From assembly GCA_003641785.1 (NCBI GenBank), contig QNAO01000088.1:1-5105 (forward strand): 5,105 nt of DNA, read 5' to 3'. Numbering within the stretch: the first letter of the stretch is position 1; each line of letters starts with the position of its first letter. Of the stretch, positions 1-5,105 are shown one piece after another. The translations under genes and the position numbers were made by a program. The notes beneath the pieces were generated by a model, which saw nothing but the letters and a program-made list of their open reading frames with translations, had not been told where the DNA came from and did no database searches. This DNA comes from Thermotogae bacterium (GTDB taxonomy: Bacteria; Thermotogota; Thermotogae; Thermotogales; DSM-5069).

Positions 1-1083
1 GTATTGTTCCTCGTTGATCAACCCATCACGATCGTAGTTTATTAACAATGGGTCCGAATCGTTTACGAGGTAGGCTTCAAGCCCAAATATAGGCTTAATT
101 CTGTGTTTCTTACAGAGATCGTAGAAGCTTGGTATTCCCTGGACATTGCCGTGATCTGTCAGAGCAATAGCCTCCCAGCCCCAGTCAGAGGCTGTTTTCA
201 CGTAGCTTTTCATGTCCAAAACGCTGTCTAAATCACTCATCTTGCTATGAGCGTGAAGTTCTACTCGTTTCTCATAATTTGTGTCGCTGCGTTCAGTGGG
301 TTCGATCTTACGAGCCTGTCTCACTGACAAAATTGGTTCTCCGCTGTCGTCATAGGTGAGGTTCCCACTTACTAACACCCTGTCGCCTTCACTAATCTTT
401 GCTGCTAACTTATTCGCCGCTTTATCGAAAGCCATACACAACAGCGAATCGATTTTGTCTGTTATGTACATCAAAAGGGTGTTTCTCTTACCCTGGCGCA
501 ATTTCATTTCAAACACGTAACCCTGAACTTCAACCTTTCCAGATTTATTTGGCAGTTTCGATGGAGTGGTGTAACTGTGTACTGTGTTTTGAGCAGTCTC
601 TTCGTTGTTATCTGTTTTATAGGTTTCGACATACTGTTTTATCTCCTGTTGTTGCACATCTAACTCGACTTCGATATCTGTGCCCAGCATGTCGTTCAAA
701 ATTGAACGAACATTTTTCATTTTCGTTTTAAGTCTGTCTTTACCGAATTCACCGGATACCTTTAGAATAACCTTGTTATTCTCAATTACTGCATCGCTGA
801 CATATGGAAAACTTCCATTTAATCTTTTTCTAAGAGCGTCAAGATCAATTGAATTCTGTTTTTCGGCAAACACAATTTTCGCTTCAAGGAAATTCTCCAG
901 GGCACGAACTAACTCGTCAGGGATTCTGCTCTCCAGCTTATCAACAAATACGAAGACGGTATTCTTAGTGGGATCAAAGCAAACACTGTCCACCTTGGAA
1001 TGAATTGCAGGGACATTAATCTTCATCCGCTTTGCAAGCGTGTTCACGGGTATGTTAATGTCCTTTATTTGCGCGTTTCTCAC
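1..1083 (-). CDS. polC: DNA polymerase III PolC-type alpha subunit, N-terminal part (cut by window edge)
   Basis: This is the replicative DNA polymerase of the PolC class; the window holds its first 361 codons, open to the left edge, out of about 1,370-1,400 residues usual for the family. Reading the reverse strand gives an N-terminal domain (about 1-150), a charged linker, an OB-fold (about 183-266, starting KVEVQGYVFEMKLRQGKRN) and the start of the PHP domain (from about 272, KRVELHAHSKMSDLD, then LTDHGNVQ at about 309-314). The metal-ligand-type residues H277, H279, D284 and H311 are present. In PolC the 3'-5' exonuclease is inserted in the PHP domain soon after the segment KPIFGLEAYLV, so the window stops at about that junction. 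The start chosen is GTG at 1083-1081, directly after the ruvC stop, with a G-rich Shine-Dalgarno (GGGGGA, 1096-1091) eight bases upstream. It is almost certainly co-transcribed with ruvC. The OB and PHP segments resemble Thermotoga PolC more than Bacillus PolC; this comparison is from memory. Confidence 0.93.
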   Translation of the reverse strand, partial: MRNAQIKDINIPVNTLAKRMKINVPAIHSKVDSVCFDPTKNTVFVFVDKLESRIPDELVRALENFLEAKIVFAEKQNSIDLDALRKRLNGSFPYVSDAVIENNKVILKVSGEFGKDRLKTKMKNVRSILNDMLGTDIEVELDVQQQEIKQYVETYKTDNNEETAQNTVHSYTTPSKLPNKSGKVEVQGYVFEMKLRQGKRNTLLMYITDKIDSLLCMAFDKAANKLAAKISEGDRVLVSGNLTYDDSGEPILSVRQARKIEPTERSDTNYEKRVELHAHSKMSDLDSVLDMKSYVKTASDWGWEAIALTDHGNVQGIPSFYDLCKKHRIKPIFGLEAYLVNDSDPLLINYDRDGLINEEQY

Positions 1084-1572
1084 TCAGTATTCCCCCAAAA
1101 AGGCACGTCTGTTTGTTCCGTGACACCAAGCTACAGCCAGCGCGTCCGCAGCGTCGTCTGGACGAGGAATTTCGGATAGATTCAGCAGTATCTTGATCAT
1201 CTGTTGTACCTGAGATTTGGTTGCTTTTCCCTGTCCTGTAACTGCTTTCTTTACCTGGTGAGGCGTATACTCAAACACAGTTAATCCACGCTGAATGCTT
1301 GCCAAGATGAGTACACCTCTTGCCTCTCCTACAGCAATTCCCGTGGTTACGTTTCTTGAGAAGAACAGCTTTTCAATCGCAACCTCATCGGGTCTATATG
1401 TTTCTAAGAGCTTAGTGAAATCATCGTACAATTCCTTTAAGCGATAACTCAAGTCAACGTTCTTAGTCGTCTCAACAGCACCATGAGCGATGTGTTTGAA
1501 GATGTTTCCCTGTAAAGAAAGGACACCGTAACCGGCGATACCGAAACCGGGATCTATACCCAGGATGATCAA
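1084..1572 (-). CDS. ruvC: Crossover junction endodeoxyribonuclease RuvC
   Basis: RuvC is the Holliday-junction resolvase that acts with RuvAB: a dimer making symmetric nicks across four-way junctions in the cytoplasm. The product is 162 residues, normal for the family. The RNase H-like fold and catalytic acidic residues are visible: D7 in GIDPGFGIAGYG, E67 in AIEKLFF, and D140 and D143 in RPDDAADALAVAWCH. The conserved segment TPHQVKKAVTGQGKATKSQVQ lies at about 103-123. The start is a TTG (1572-1570), supported by a GAGGTG Shine-Dalgarno at 1586-1581 with eight bases of spacing. The only nearby upstream alternative, GTG at 1583-1581, runs into a stop after three further codons. The gene is followed with no gap by polC in the same frame, implying a ruvC-polC transcription unit that joins recombination and replication functions. 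All catalytic residues are intact, so it should be active. Confidence 0.97.
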   Translation of the reverse strand: MIILGIDPGFGIAGYGVLSLQGNIFKHIAHGAVETTKNVDLSYRLKELYDDFTKLLETYRPDEVAIEKLFFSRNVTTGIAVGEARGVLILASIQRGLTVFEYTPHQVKKAVTGQGKATKSQVQQMIKILLNLSEIPRPDDAADALAVAWCHGTNRRAFLGEY

Positions 1573-1580
1573 AACCAGCG

Positions 1581-1586
1581 CACCTC
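1581..1586 (-). promoter_or_regulatory. Shine-Dalgarno of ruvC, deciding the TTG start
   Basis: Read on the minus strand, GAGGTG (1586-1581) lies eight bases before the TTG at 1572-1570. There is no in-frame ATG at the N-terminus of the conserved IILGIDPG segment, so this site is what fixes the unusual TTG start codon. Confidence 0.75.
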
Positions 1587-1614
1587 AATCTTCTGTCTTT
1601 GGAAGGCATTACAA

Positions 1615-1620
1615 ATTATA
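1615..1620 (-). promoter_or_regulatory. Possible -10 box of a ruvC-polC promoter
   Basis: On the minus strand a perfect TATAAT lies at 1620-1615, about 43 bases upstream of the ruvC TTG, predicting a short leader of about 35 bases. There is no good -35 hexamer 16-18 bases upstream (best matches TCAAAA or ATCAAA) and no TGn extended -10. This is therefore an inference from one hexamer in AT-rich DNA. Confidence 0.35.
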
Positions 1621-1681
1621 TGACACACCCAACATCGTTTTGATTACTTGATCTTTAAGACATGAGAAATATTCCAATGTC

Positions 1682-1715
1682 ATTCCATGTGAATCTCGAT
1701 AGTCCGCATGTGGAC
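1682..1715. repeat. Pair of CATG-centred inverted repeats, possible regulator sites
   Basis: Two imperfect palindromes lie in phase. Site A is ATTCCATGTGAAT (1682-1694), with ATTC/GAAT arms. Site B is GTCCGCATGTGGAC (1702-1715), in which every pair matches except G1706/T1711. Both contain the hexamer CATGTG, at 1686-1691 and 1707-1712, exactly 21 bp apart or about two helical turns. They sit about 75-105 bp upstream of the predicted operon start, where an activator or an upstream repressor dimer could bind. No regulator family is recognised from the sequence; function is inference. Confidence 0.35.
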
Positions 1716-1750
1716 AGGGAAATGTTTATCTTTGCTGTGAAAATGCGAGT

Positions 1751-1769
1751 TTCTTGACAATTGCAAGAA
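1751..1769. promoter_or_regulatory. 19-bp inverted repeat overlapping the -35 box; candidate operator
   Basis: The sequence TTCTTGACAATTGCAAGAA has perfect six-base arms (TTCTTG, 1751-1756; CAAGAA, 1764-1769) and 7 of 9 base pairs symmetric about position 1760. It fully covers the TTGACA -35 element at 1754-1759, the position expected of a repressor site that blocks RNA polymerase. The length and symmetry suit a dimeric helix-turn-helix regulator such as the LacI family, but no such regulator is encoded in this window. Because it includes the -35 box, part of the symmetry could be chance. Confidence 0.45.
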
Positions 1770-1782
1770 TATATAATATTAT
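1754..1782 (+). promoter_or_regulatory. Sigma-A-type promoter of the sugar transport-treT operon
   Basis: A perfect -35 TTGACA (1754-1759) is followed after exactly 17 bases by TATTAT (1777-1782), five of six matches to the -10 consensus. Transcription should begin near 1789, giving a leader of about 65 bases before the binding-protein ATG at 1854. An overlapping TATAAT at 1772-1777 is only 12 bases from the -35 box and so is probably not the -10 used with it. No rho-independent attenuator or recognised riboswitch is visible in the leader. Confidence 0.75.
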
Positions 1783-1840
1783 TACAATGGAATTACTTCA
1801 TGTTACGAAAAAATGTTGAAAACTCAGCATACCTGGTTAA

Positions 1841-1846
1841 AGGAGG
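1841..1846 (+). promoter_or_regulatory. Shine-Dalgarno that fixes the binding-protein start at 1854
   Basis: AGGAGG (within AAAGGAGGGG, 1839-1848) ends seven bases before ATG 1854. Initiation here puts a classic signal peptide (MIKKLTFLVLL...) at the very N-terminus. The in-frame ATG at 1800 and TTG at 1761 have no such site, and the TTG falls between the -35 and -10 boxes of the promoter. Confidence 0.9.
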
Positions 1847-1853
1847 GGATAGT

Positions 1854-3026
1854 ATGATTAAGAAACTCACTTTTCTGGTTTTGCTTGTCGCTGCGATGAG
1901 TTTGGCAACAACACTCACTGTCATAGGTCCATGGGCAGGGACTGAGATGGACAAGTTTGTCCCGGTTTTGAATGAATTCACGAAGCAAACGGGGATAGAT
2001 ATTGAGTACAAGATTTACAGAGCAGAAGATCTCGTGAACGTTCTCCCAGCCCAATTTTTGTCAAAGAAAGCTCCTGGAGATGTCATATTCATGTGGGCCA
2101 ATTTCATAAGAGAGTACGGTAAGAAAGGTCACATCATGCCTCTGGGTAATGTTATAAACTCAGAAGAGTACTTACCAGGAGCTCTTAATGCTGTTACAGT
2201 CAATGGTGAGCTTTACGGTAGTGCGTACACAGGAAAGGTCAAGCCTGGGTTCTGGTATCGGAAATCTTTCTTTTCCGAACACGGATTAAAAGTTCCCACA
2301 AGTTGGGATGAGTTTGTCGGGTTGCTTGAAAAACTCAAGAACATGCCCAATCTGAACGCACCTATTGCGAGTGGCAATGGCGTCGGGTGGCCACTTTCAG
2401 ACGTGACAGAGCATTTTCTCGCTACCTTTGGAGGTCCCAAGTTGACTTATGATTTAATAGAGGGAAACATACTCTGGGACAGTTACACAGTGCGCAATGG
2501 TCTTGAAAAGCTTGCCTCTCTGATAAGCAAAGGCTACTTTGGTGAGCCCACGGAGTGGACCATGGCCCTGCAACAATGGTGGGCAGGCGATTATGCTCTG
2601 TACTTTATGGGAAGCTGGATTACCGGTATGGTAGATGATCCCAATGATCTTGGTGTATTCGCGCTTCCGGGTGCAAAAGGAGTTGTTTTTGGCGCAGACT
2701 ACGCATTTGTTCCCAAATATACTAAGTACCCAGATGAAGCCAAAAGGCTCATAGCCTGGCTTTGTGGACGAGAAGGGCAGACTGTTCAAGTTTCTCAAGG
2801 AGGACATGTCGCAACTGTAAAAGGAATAGATCTTGCAAATTATCCACCTGTTGATAGAGAGATTGCCAAGATAATTCAGGGAGTTACAGCTCTGCCAGAT
2901 CTTGATGATACAATAGGCGGCGAGTTTCAGACAACATTTTGGGATCAACTCAAACTGCTGTGGGTGTCACCTGATCGTCTTGATGATGTTATAAACGTGA
3001 TTCAAGAAAAAGCGCCAAGGAGATAA
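1854..3026 (+). CDS. Secreted sugar-binding protein of a CUT1 ABC transporter (probable alpha-glucoside/trehalose)
   Basis: This is an extracellular solute-binding protein of the MalE-like family 1 that captures sugar and delivers it to the two permeases encoded next. It is 390 residues, normal for the family. Residues 1-19 form a Sec signal peptide (KK, then a hydrophobic run, cleavage probably near SLA-TT). There is no lipobox cysteine, so the mature protein is periplasmic/toga-space rather than a lipoprotein. Family-like segments include TVIGPWAGTEMDKFVPVLNE (22-41), APGDVIFMWANFIREYGKKG (73-92), a hinge region NGELYGSAYTG (117-127), the aromatic-rich QQWWAGDYALYFMGSWITG (240-258) and the C-terminal-lobe WVSPD (370-374). 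The many Trp/Tyr residues suit sugar stacking. The stop is two bases before the next ATG. The substrate is inferred only from the adjacent treT; maltose, sucrose or another alpha-glucoside is possible. The protein looks unlike the Thermococcus trehalose/maltose-binding protein beyond the general fold. Confidence 0.92.
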   Translation: MIKKLTFLVLLVAAMSLATTLTVIGPWAGTEMDKFVPVLNEFTKQTGIDIEYKIYRAEDLVNVLPAQFLSKKAPGDVIFMWANFIREYGKKGHIMPLGNVINSEEYLPGALNAVTVNGELYGSAYTGKVKPGFWYRKSFFSEHGLKVPTSWDEFVGLLEKLKNMPNLNAPIASGNGVGWPLSDVTEHFLATFGGPKLTYDLIEGNILWDSYTVRNGLEKLASLISKGYFGEPTEWTMALQQWWAGDYALYFMGSWITGMVDDPNDLGVFALPGAKGVVFGADYAFVPKYTKYPDEAKRLIAWLCGREGQTVQVSQGGHVATVKGIDLANYPPVDREIAKIIQGVTALPDLDDTIGGEFQTTFWDQLKLLWVSPDRLDDVINVIQEKAPRR

Positions 3027-3028
3027 AC

Positions 3029-3913
3029 ATGCCCAGAAAGCGCGGAAGCAAGTACGCTGCGTTTTTTCTTTTACCAGCATTGATTATGCTCGCTGTATTT
3101 GTCATATATCCAGTAGGGCGCACAGCTTACATAAGTTTTTTTGATGAAAATGGAACTTTTGTAGGTCTCAAGAACTACAGTAAGGTGTTAACGAGCAGAG
3201 AAATCATTGATTTATCAGGGTTCTCCAGAGGTTTCCCTCTGGGGGCCCTTGTTCATAACATTATATGGATTGCGATTCATCTGCCACTGACAATCATTCT
3301 TGGGCTTTCCCTTGCAGTTTTACTCAAAGGCGTTAAAGGCGGTTCAGTCATAAAATCCATAGTATTTTTAGGAATGGTCATGCCAATGATAGTAGGTGGC
3401 GTAATGATCAATTTCATGTTTGACAGAAATCTTGGAATTGTTAACGCGTTTCTCGGTCTTTTTGGTTTTCAAGCCAAGAGTTGGACCGTTTATCCTGATT
3501 CCGCGCTGCTATCACTGATATTTGGCTCTGTGTGGCTGTGGACTGGCTTCAGCGTCATACTTTATTCGGCAGGGCTGGAGACTATCCCAAAGGACTATTA
3601 CGAGGCGGCGGAGTTAGACGGTGCGGGACCTTGGAAAACCTTCACGAAGATAACAATTCCGCTACTTAAACCTATAACTGTTGTTGTTGCTACAATGACA
3701 TTATTATGGGAGCTAAAAATATTTGATATTGTCTATGTAACCACCGCTGGAGGACCCGGGGGAGCCTCTAATGTTATGGCGCTTCAGATGTACATCTGCG
3801 CATTCAGAGCTCTGGATTTCAACAGAGCGGCGGTTGTAGCTGTAATTTTGACGCTCTTCACACTTTTGGTTAGCATACCACTGGTTAGATCTGTTAGGGA
3901 TGATAAAAGATGA
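3029..3913 (+). CDS. CUT1 sugar ABC transporter permease, MalF/UgpA-like
   Basis: This is one of the two inner-membrane subunits of the importer. The product is 294 residues with six probable membrane helices at about 9-30, 73-99, 108-131, 159-181, 214-236 and 264-287. The permease EAA loop that docks on the ATPase is at 192-211: EAAELDG followed by the terminal I-I-P of KITIPLL. The short N-terminus before helix 1 and the PVGRTAYISFF segment after it are typical of UgpA/LacF-type proteins, which lack the long N-terminal extension of E. coli MalF. ATG 3029 has an AAGGAG Shine-Dalgarno at 3017-3022, inside the end of the binding-protein gene. Its own stop overlaps the start of the second permease (ATGA, 3910-3913), a sign of translational coupling and equal dosage. 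The substrate cannot be read from the permease itself. Confidence 0.95.
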   Translation: MPRKRGSKYAAFFLLPALIMLAVFVIYPVGRTAYISFFDENGTFVGLKNYSKVLTSREIIDLSGFSRGFPLGALVHNIIWIAIHLPLTIILGLSLAVLLKGVKGGSVIKSIVFLGMVMPMIVGGVMINFMFDRNLGIVNAFLGLFGFQAKSWTVYPDSALLSLIFGSVWLWTGFSVILYSAGLETIPKDYYEAAELDGAGPWKTFTKITIPLLKPITVVVATMTLLWELKIFDIVYVTTAGGPGGASNVMALQMYICAFRALDFNRAAVVAVILTLFTLLVSIPLVRSVRDDKR

Positions 3914-4734
3914 AGATAAGGCGGGTCGCCCTCAATATTTTTGCCTGGACTATAGCGTTGATATGGATAGTTCCTTTTGTGGGGGTATTCATGACAACCC
4001 TCAGGCCTCTGGATGAGTTGATTCACGGCTGGTGGAACTTTGATTCTTTTCATCCAACGCTCGAAAACTTTGCTTCAGCCTGGAATCACCCTACAGCTGC
4101 TTTGAAAAAGGGGATGGTGAACTCTCTTATCGTTGCTATTCCGGGAACATTGATTCCTTTAATGATTGCAACAATGGCTGGATACGGTTTTTCGAGATAC
4201 CGTTTTCCCCTTAGAAAGAGCTTCTTTATACTGGTTGTTATAACACTCGCACTGCCTCAACAAACGATAGCCATTCCGATCTTTCAGCTTATGAATTCTT
4301 TGAATCTGATCGATTCGTACCTTGGACTCATTCTACTTCATTCTGCATGGGGTCTACCATGGATAACATTTTTCATGAGAAATTTCTTTACAACTATTCC
4401 AGTGGCGGCGGAAGAGGCTGCGAGAATTGATGGAGCCAACGACATAGTAATCTTTTTTAAAATTATTTTGCCAGTGGCGTTGCCGGCTATTGGATCGGCC
4501 TGTGCCCTTCAATTCACCTGGGTTTGGAGTGATTTCTTTTTAGCTTTGATTCTGATATACTCTCCAAATAAGTTGCTGATTACACAGCGTATACCATTGA
4601 TGAGGGGTGTGTATAATGTTGACTGGGGTTTGCTCTCGGCGGCTGCTATTATTGTGATGATAGTTCCAATTCTGATATATCTATTGCTGCAGCGTTACTA
4701 CATAAAAGGAATGGTGGGTTGGTCTTTGAAGTAG
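3910..4734 (+). CDS. CUT1 sugar ABC transporter permease, MalG-like
   Basis: This is the second membrane subunit, forming a heterodimer with the preceding permease. At 274 residues it has the usual MalG-family length. Probable helices lie at about 8-30, 70-92, 104-126, 138-158, 187-212 and 241-261. Family hallmarks are NSLIVAIPGTLIPLMIATMAGYGFSRY (71-97), the LPQQTIAIPIF segment (115-125), the EAA loop EEAARIDGAND (168-178) leading to KIILPVALP (184-192), and a C-terminus RYYIKGMVGWSLK close to the common RYxxxGxxxGxxK ending. It starts on the ATG overlapping the upstream stop by four bases. The stop is 21 bases before treT with no terminator between, so all four genes appear to be one operon. 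Confidence 0.95.
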   Translation: MKIRRVALNIFAWTIALIWIVPFVGVFMTTLRPLDELIHGWWNFDSFHPTLENFASAWNHPTAALKKGMVNSLIVAIPGTLIPLMIATMAGYGFSRYRFPLRKSFFILVVITLALPQQTIAIPIFQLMNSLNLIDSYLGLILLHSAWGLPWITFFMRNFFTTIPVAAEEAARIDGANDIVIFFKIILPVALPAIGSACALQFTWVWSDFFLALILIYSPNKLLITQRIPLMRGVYNVDWGLLSAAAIIVMIVPILIYLLLQRYYIKGMVGWSLK

Positions 4735-4755
4735 AGTAGCGAGTGAGGAGGAGAA

Positions 4756-5105
4756 ATGTTGAGAATTGATGTGGCAAACAAAGCAATTGAGGCATATGAG
4801 CACATTATAGGTCTTGCTGAGATTGAAGAGATATACTCTCTTGCAAATAAGTTGAGAAATTGCCAAGTGGTGCATGTTAATGCGACATCGTTTGGTGGGG
4901 GTGTTGCTGAAATCCTGCATACTCTGGTGCCCCTTACAAGATCAGTGGGTATAAACGCTGAATGGTATACCATAGAGGCGCTACAGGAATTTTTCAATGT
5001 TACAAAGCTTTTCCACAATACATTACAAGGAGCAGATACCCCCATAGAAGAACATCAATGGAAAATCTACGAGAAATATTGTCAACAGAATATCGAACAA
5101 ATAGA
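4756..5105 (+). CDS. treT: Trehalose glycosyltransferring synthase TreT, N-terminal part (cut by window edge)
   Basis: TreT is a cytoplasmic GT4 glycosyltransferase that reversibly forms trehalose from NDP-glucose and glucose. The first 116 codons of about 400 are present, open to the right edge. The N-terminal Rossmann domain carries the strong family signature HVNATSFGGGVAEILHTLVP (40-59), then SVGINAEWYTIEA (63-75) and FFNVTKLFHNTLQG (79-92). These match the acceptor-side region of Thermococcus TreT as I recall it. The nucleotide-sugar-binding C-terminal half, with its ExE-type motif, lies outside the window. ATG 4756 has an excellent Shine-Dalgarno (AGGAGG, 4746-4751, spacing four). Its place directly after a sugar importer suggests it metabolises the imported disaccharide, giving glucose plus NDP-glucose from trehalose, although the reaction can also run toward synthesis of trehalose as a compatible solute. 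A related GT4 with altered acceptor choice is the main alternative. Confidence 0.85.
   Translation, partial: MLRIDVANKAIEAYEHIIGLAEIEEIYSLANKLRNCQVVHVNATSFGGGVAEILHTLVPLTRSVGINAEWYTIEALQEFFNVTKLFHNTLQGADTPIEEHQWKIYEKYCQQNIEQI

Noticed and set aside
399..1003. Two plus-strand open frames (399-731 and 680-1003) with hydrophobic-looking products
   Set aside because: They lie antisense to polC, which has a clear protein-level match through OB and PHP domains in the opposite strand. They have no ribosome-binding sites and no recognisable domain.
1475..1609. Minus-strand ATG at 1609-1607 opening a short frame just upstream of and overlapping ruvC in another frame
   Set aside because: No Shine-Dalgarno precedes it, its product (MPSKDRRLRCAG...) is low-complexity and basic, and it overlaps the well-supported ruvC start.
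1787..1819. Ten-codon ORF (MELLHVTKKC) starting at the predicted transcription start, as a possible leader peptide
   Set aside because: It begins at about the first transcribed base without a Shine-Dalgarno, and I see no attenuator hairpin or repeated regulatory codons after it.
1783..1853. Riboswitch or attenuator in the operon leader
   Set aside because: The roughly 65-base leader has only a weak AAC/GTT pairing and no run of T after a stem, and no known aptamer motif is recognisable.
1793..2948. Minus-strand frames opposite the binding-protein gene (1793-2011, 1824-2054, 2213-2440, 2454-2948)
   Set aside because: They are antisense shadows of a strongly supported coding gene, without ribosome-binding sites or family motifs.
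4735..4755. Internal terminator or promoter before treT
   Set aside because: The 21-base gap is mostly Shine-Dalgarno and contains no inverted repeat or promoter hexamers.
4681..5045. Minus-strand frames opposite the permease end and treT (4681-4920, 4698-5045)
   Set aside because: The plus strand encodes the TreT signature HVNATSFGGGVAEIL in this stretch, so the opposite frames are shadows.

Overview
The window looks like chromosomal DNA from a Thermotogota bacterium (Thermotoga/Pseudothermotoga/Kosmotoga/Mesotoga group; genus not resolved). The main reasons are a PolC-type DNA polymerase III whose OB and PHP segments read like Thermotoga PolC (HAHSKMSDLD, LTDHGNVQ, KPIFGLEAYLV), its linkage to ruvC, strong Shine-Dalgarno sequences, and a CUT1 sugar ABC operon whose binding protein is secreted without a lipoprotein cysteine.

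Layout: positions 1-1083 (minus) hold the N-terminal 361 codons of polC, cut by the window edge just where the proofreading exonuclease insertion is expected. Directly upstream on the same strand, with zero intergenic bases, is a complete ruvC (1084-1572, TTG start). A 281-bp divergent regulatory region (1573-1853) separates this replication/repair pair from a plus-strand operon. That operon is a sugar-binding protein (1854-3026), a MalF-like permease (3029-3913), a MalG-like permease (3910-4734, 4-bp ATGA overlap) and the first 116 codons of a trehalose glycosyltransferring synthase, TreT (4756 to the window end). No gene is broken; the two edge genes are only truncated by the window.

How the genes work together: the binding protein and two permeases should form the extracellular and membrane parts of a CUT1 importer for an alpha-glucoside. 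Trehalose is the most economical guess because treT is co-transcribed, and TreT reversibly interconverts trehalose with glucose plus NDP-glucose. No ATPase gene is visible, so it lies downstream or is a shared MalK/MsmX-type subunit. The order binding protein-permease-permease-treT matches the trehalose/maltose operon of Thermococcales, although this binding protein looks like a different subgroup.

The divergent region carries a good sigma-A-type promoter for the operon (TTGACA, 17 bp, TATTAT). A 19-bp inverted repeat covers its -35 box and is a likely repressor site. Two related CATG-centred inverted repeats lie about 21 bp apart further upstream. No RNA genes, insertion sequences, CRISPR arrays or terminators were found, and I see no convincing evidence of a wholly new system. 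The regulatory architecture and the treT linkage are the parts most worth following up.
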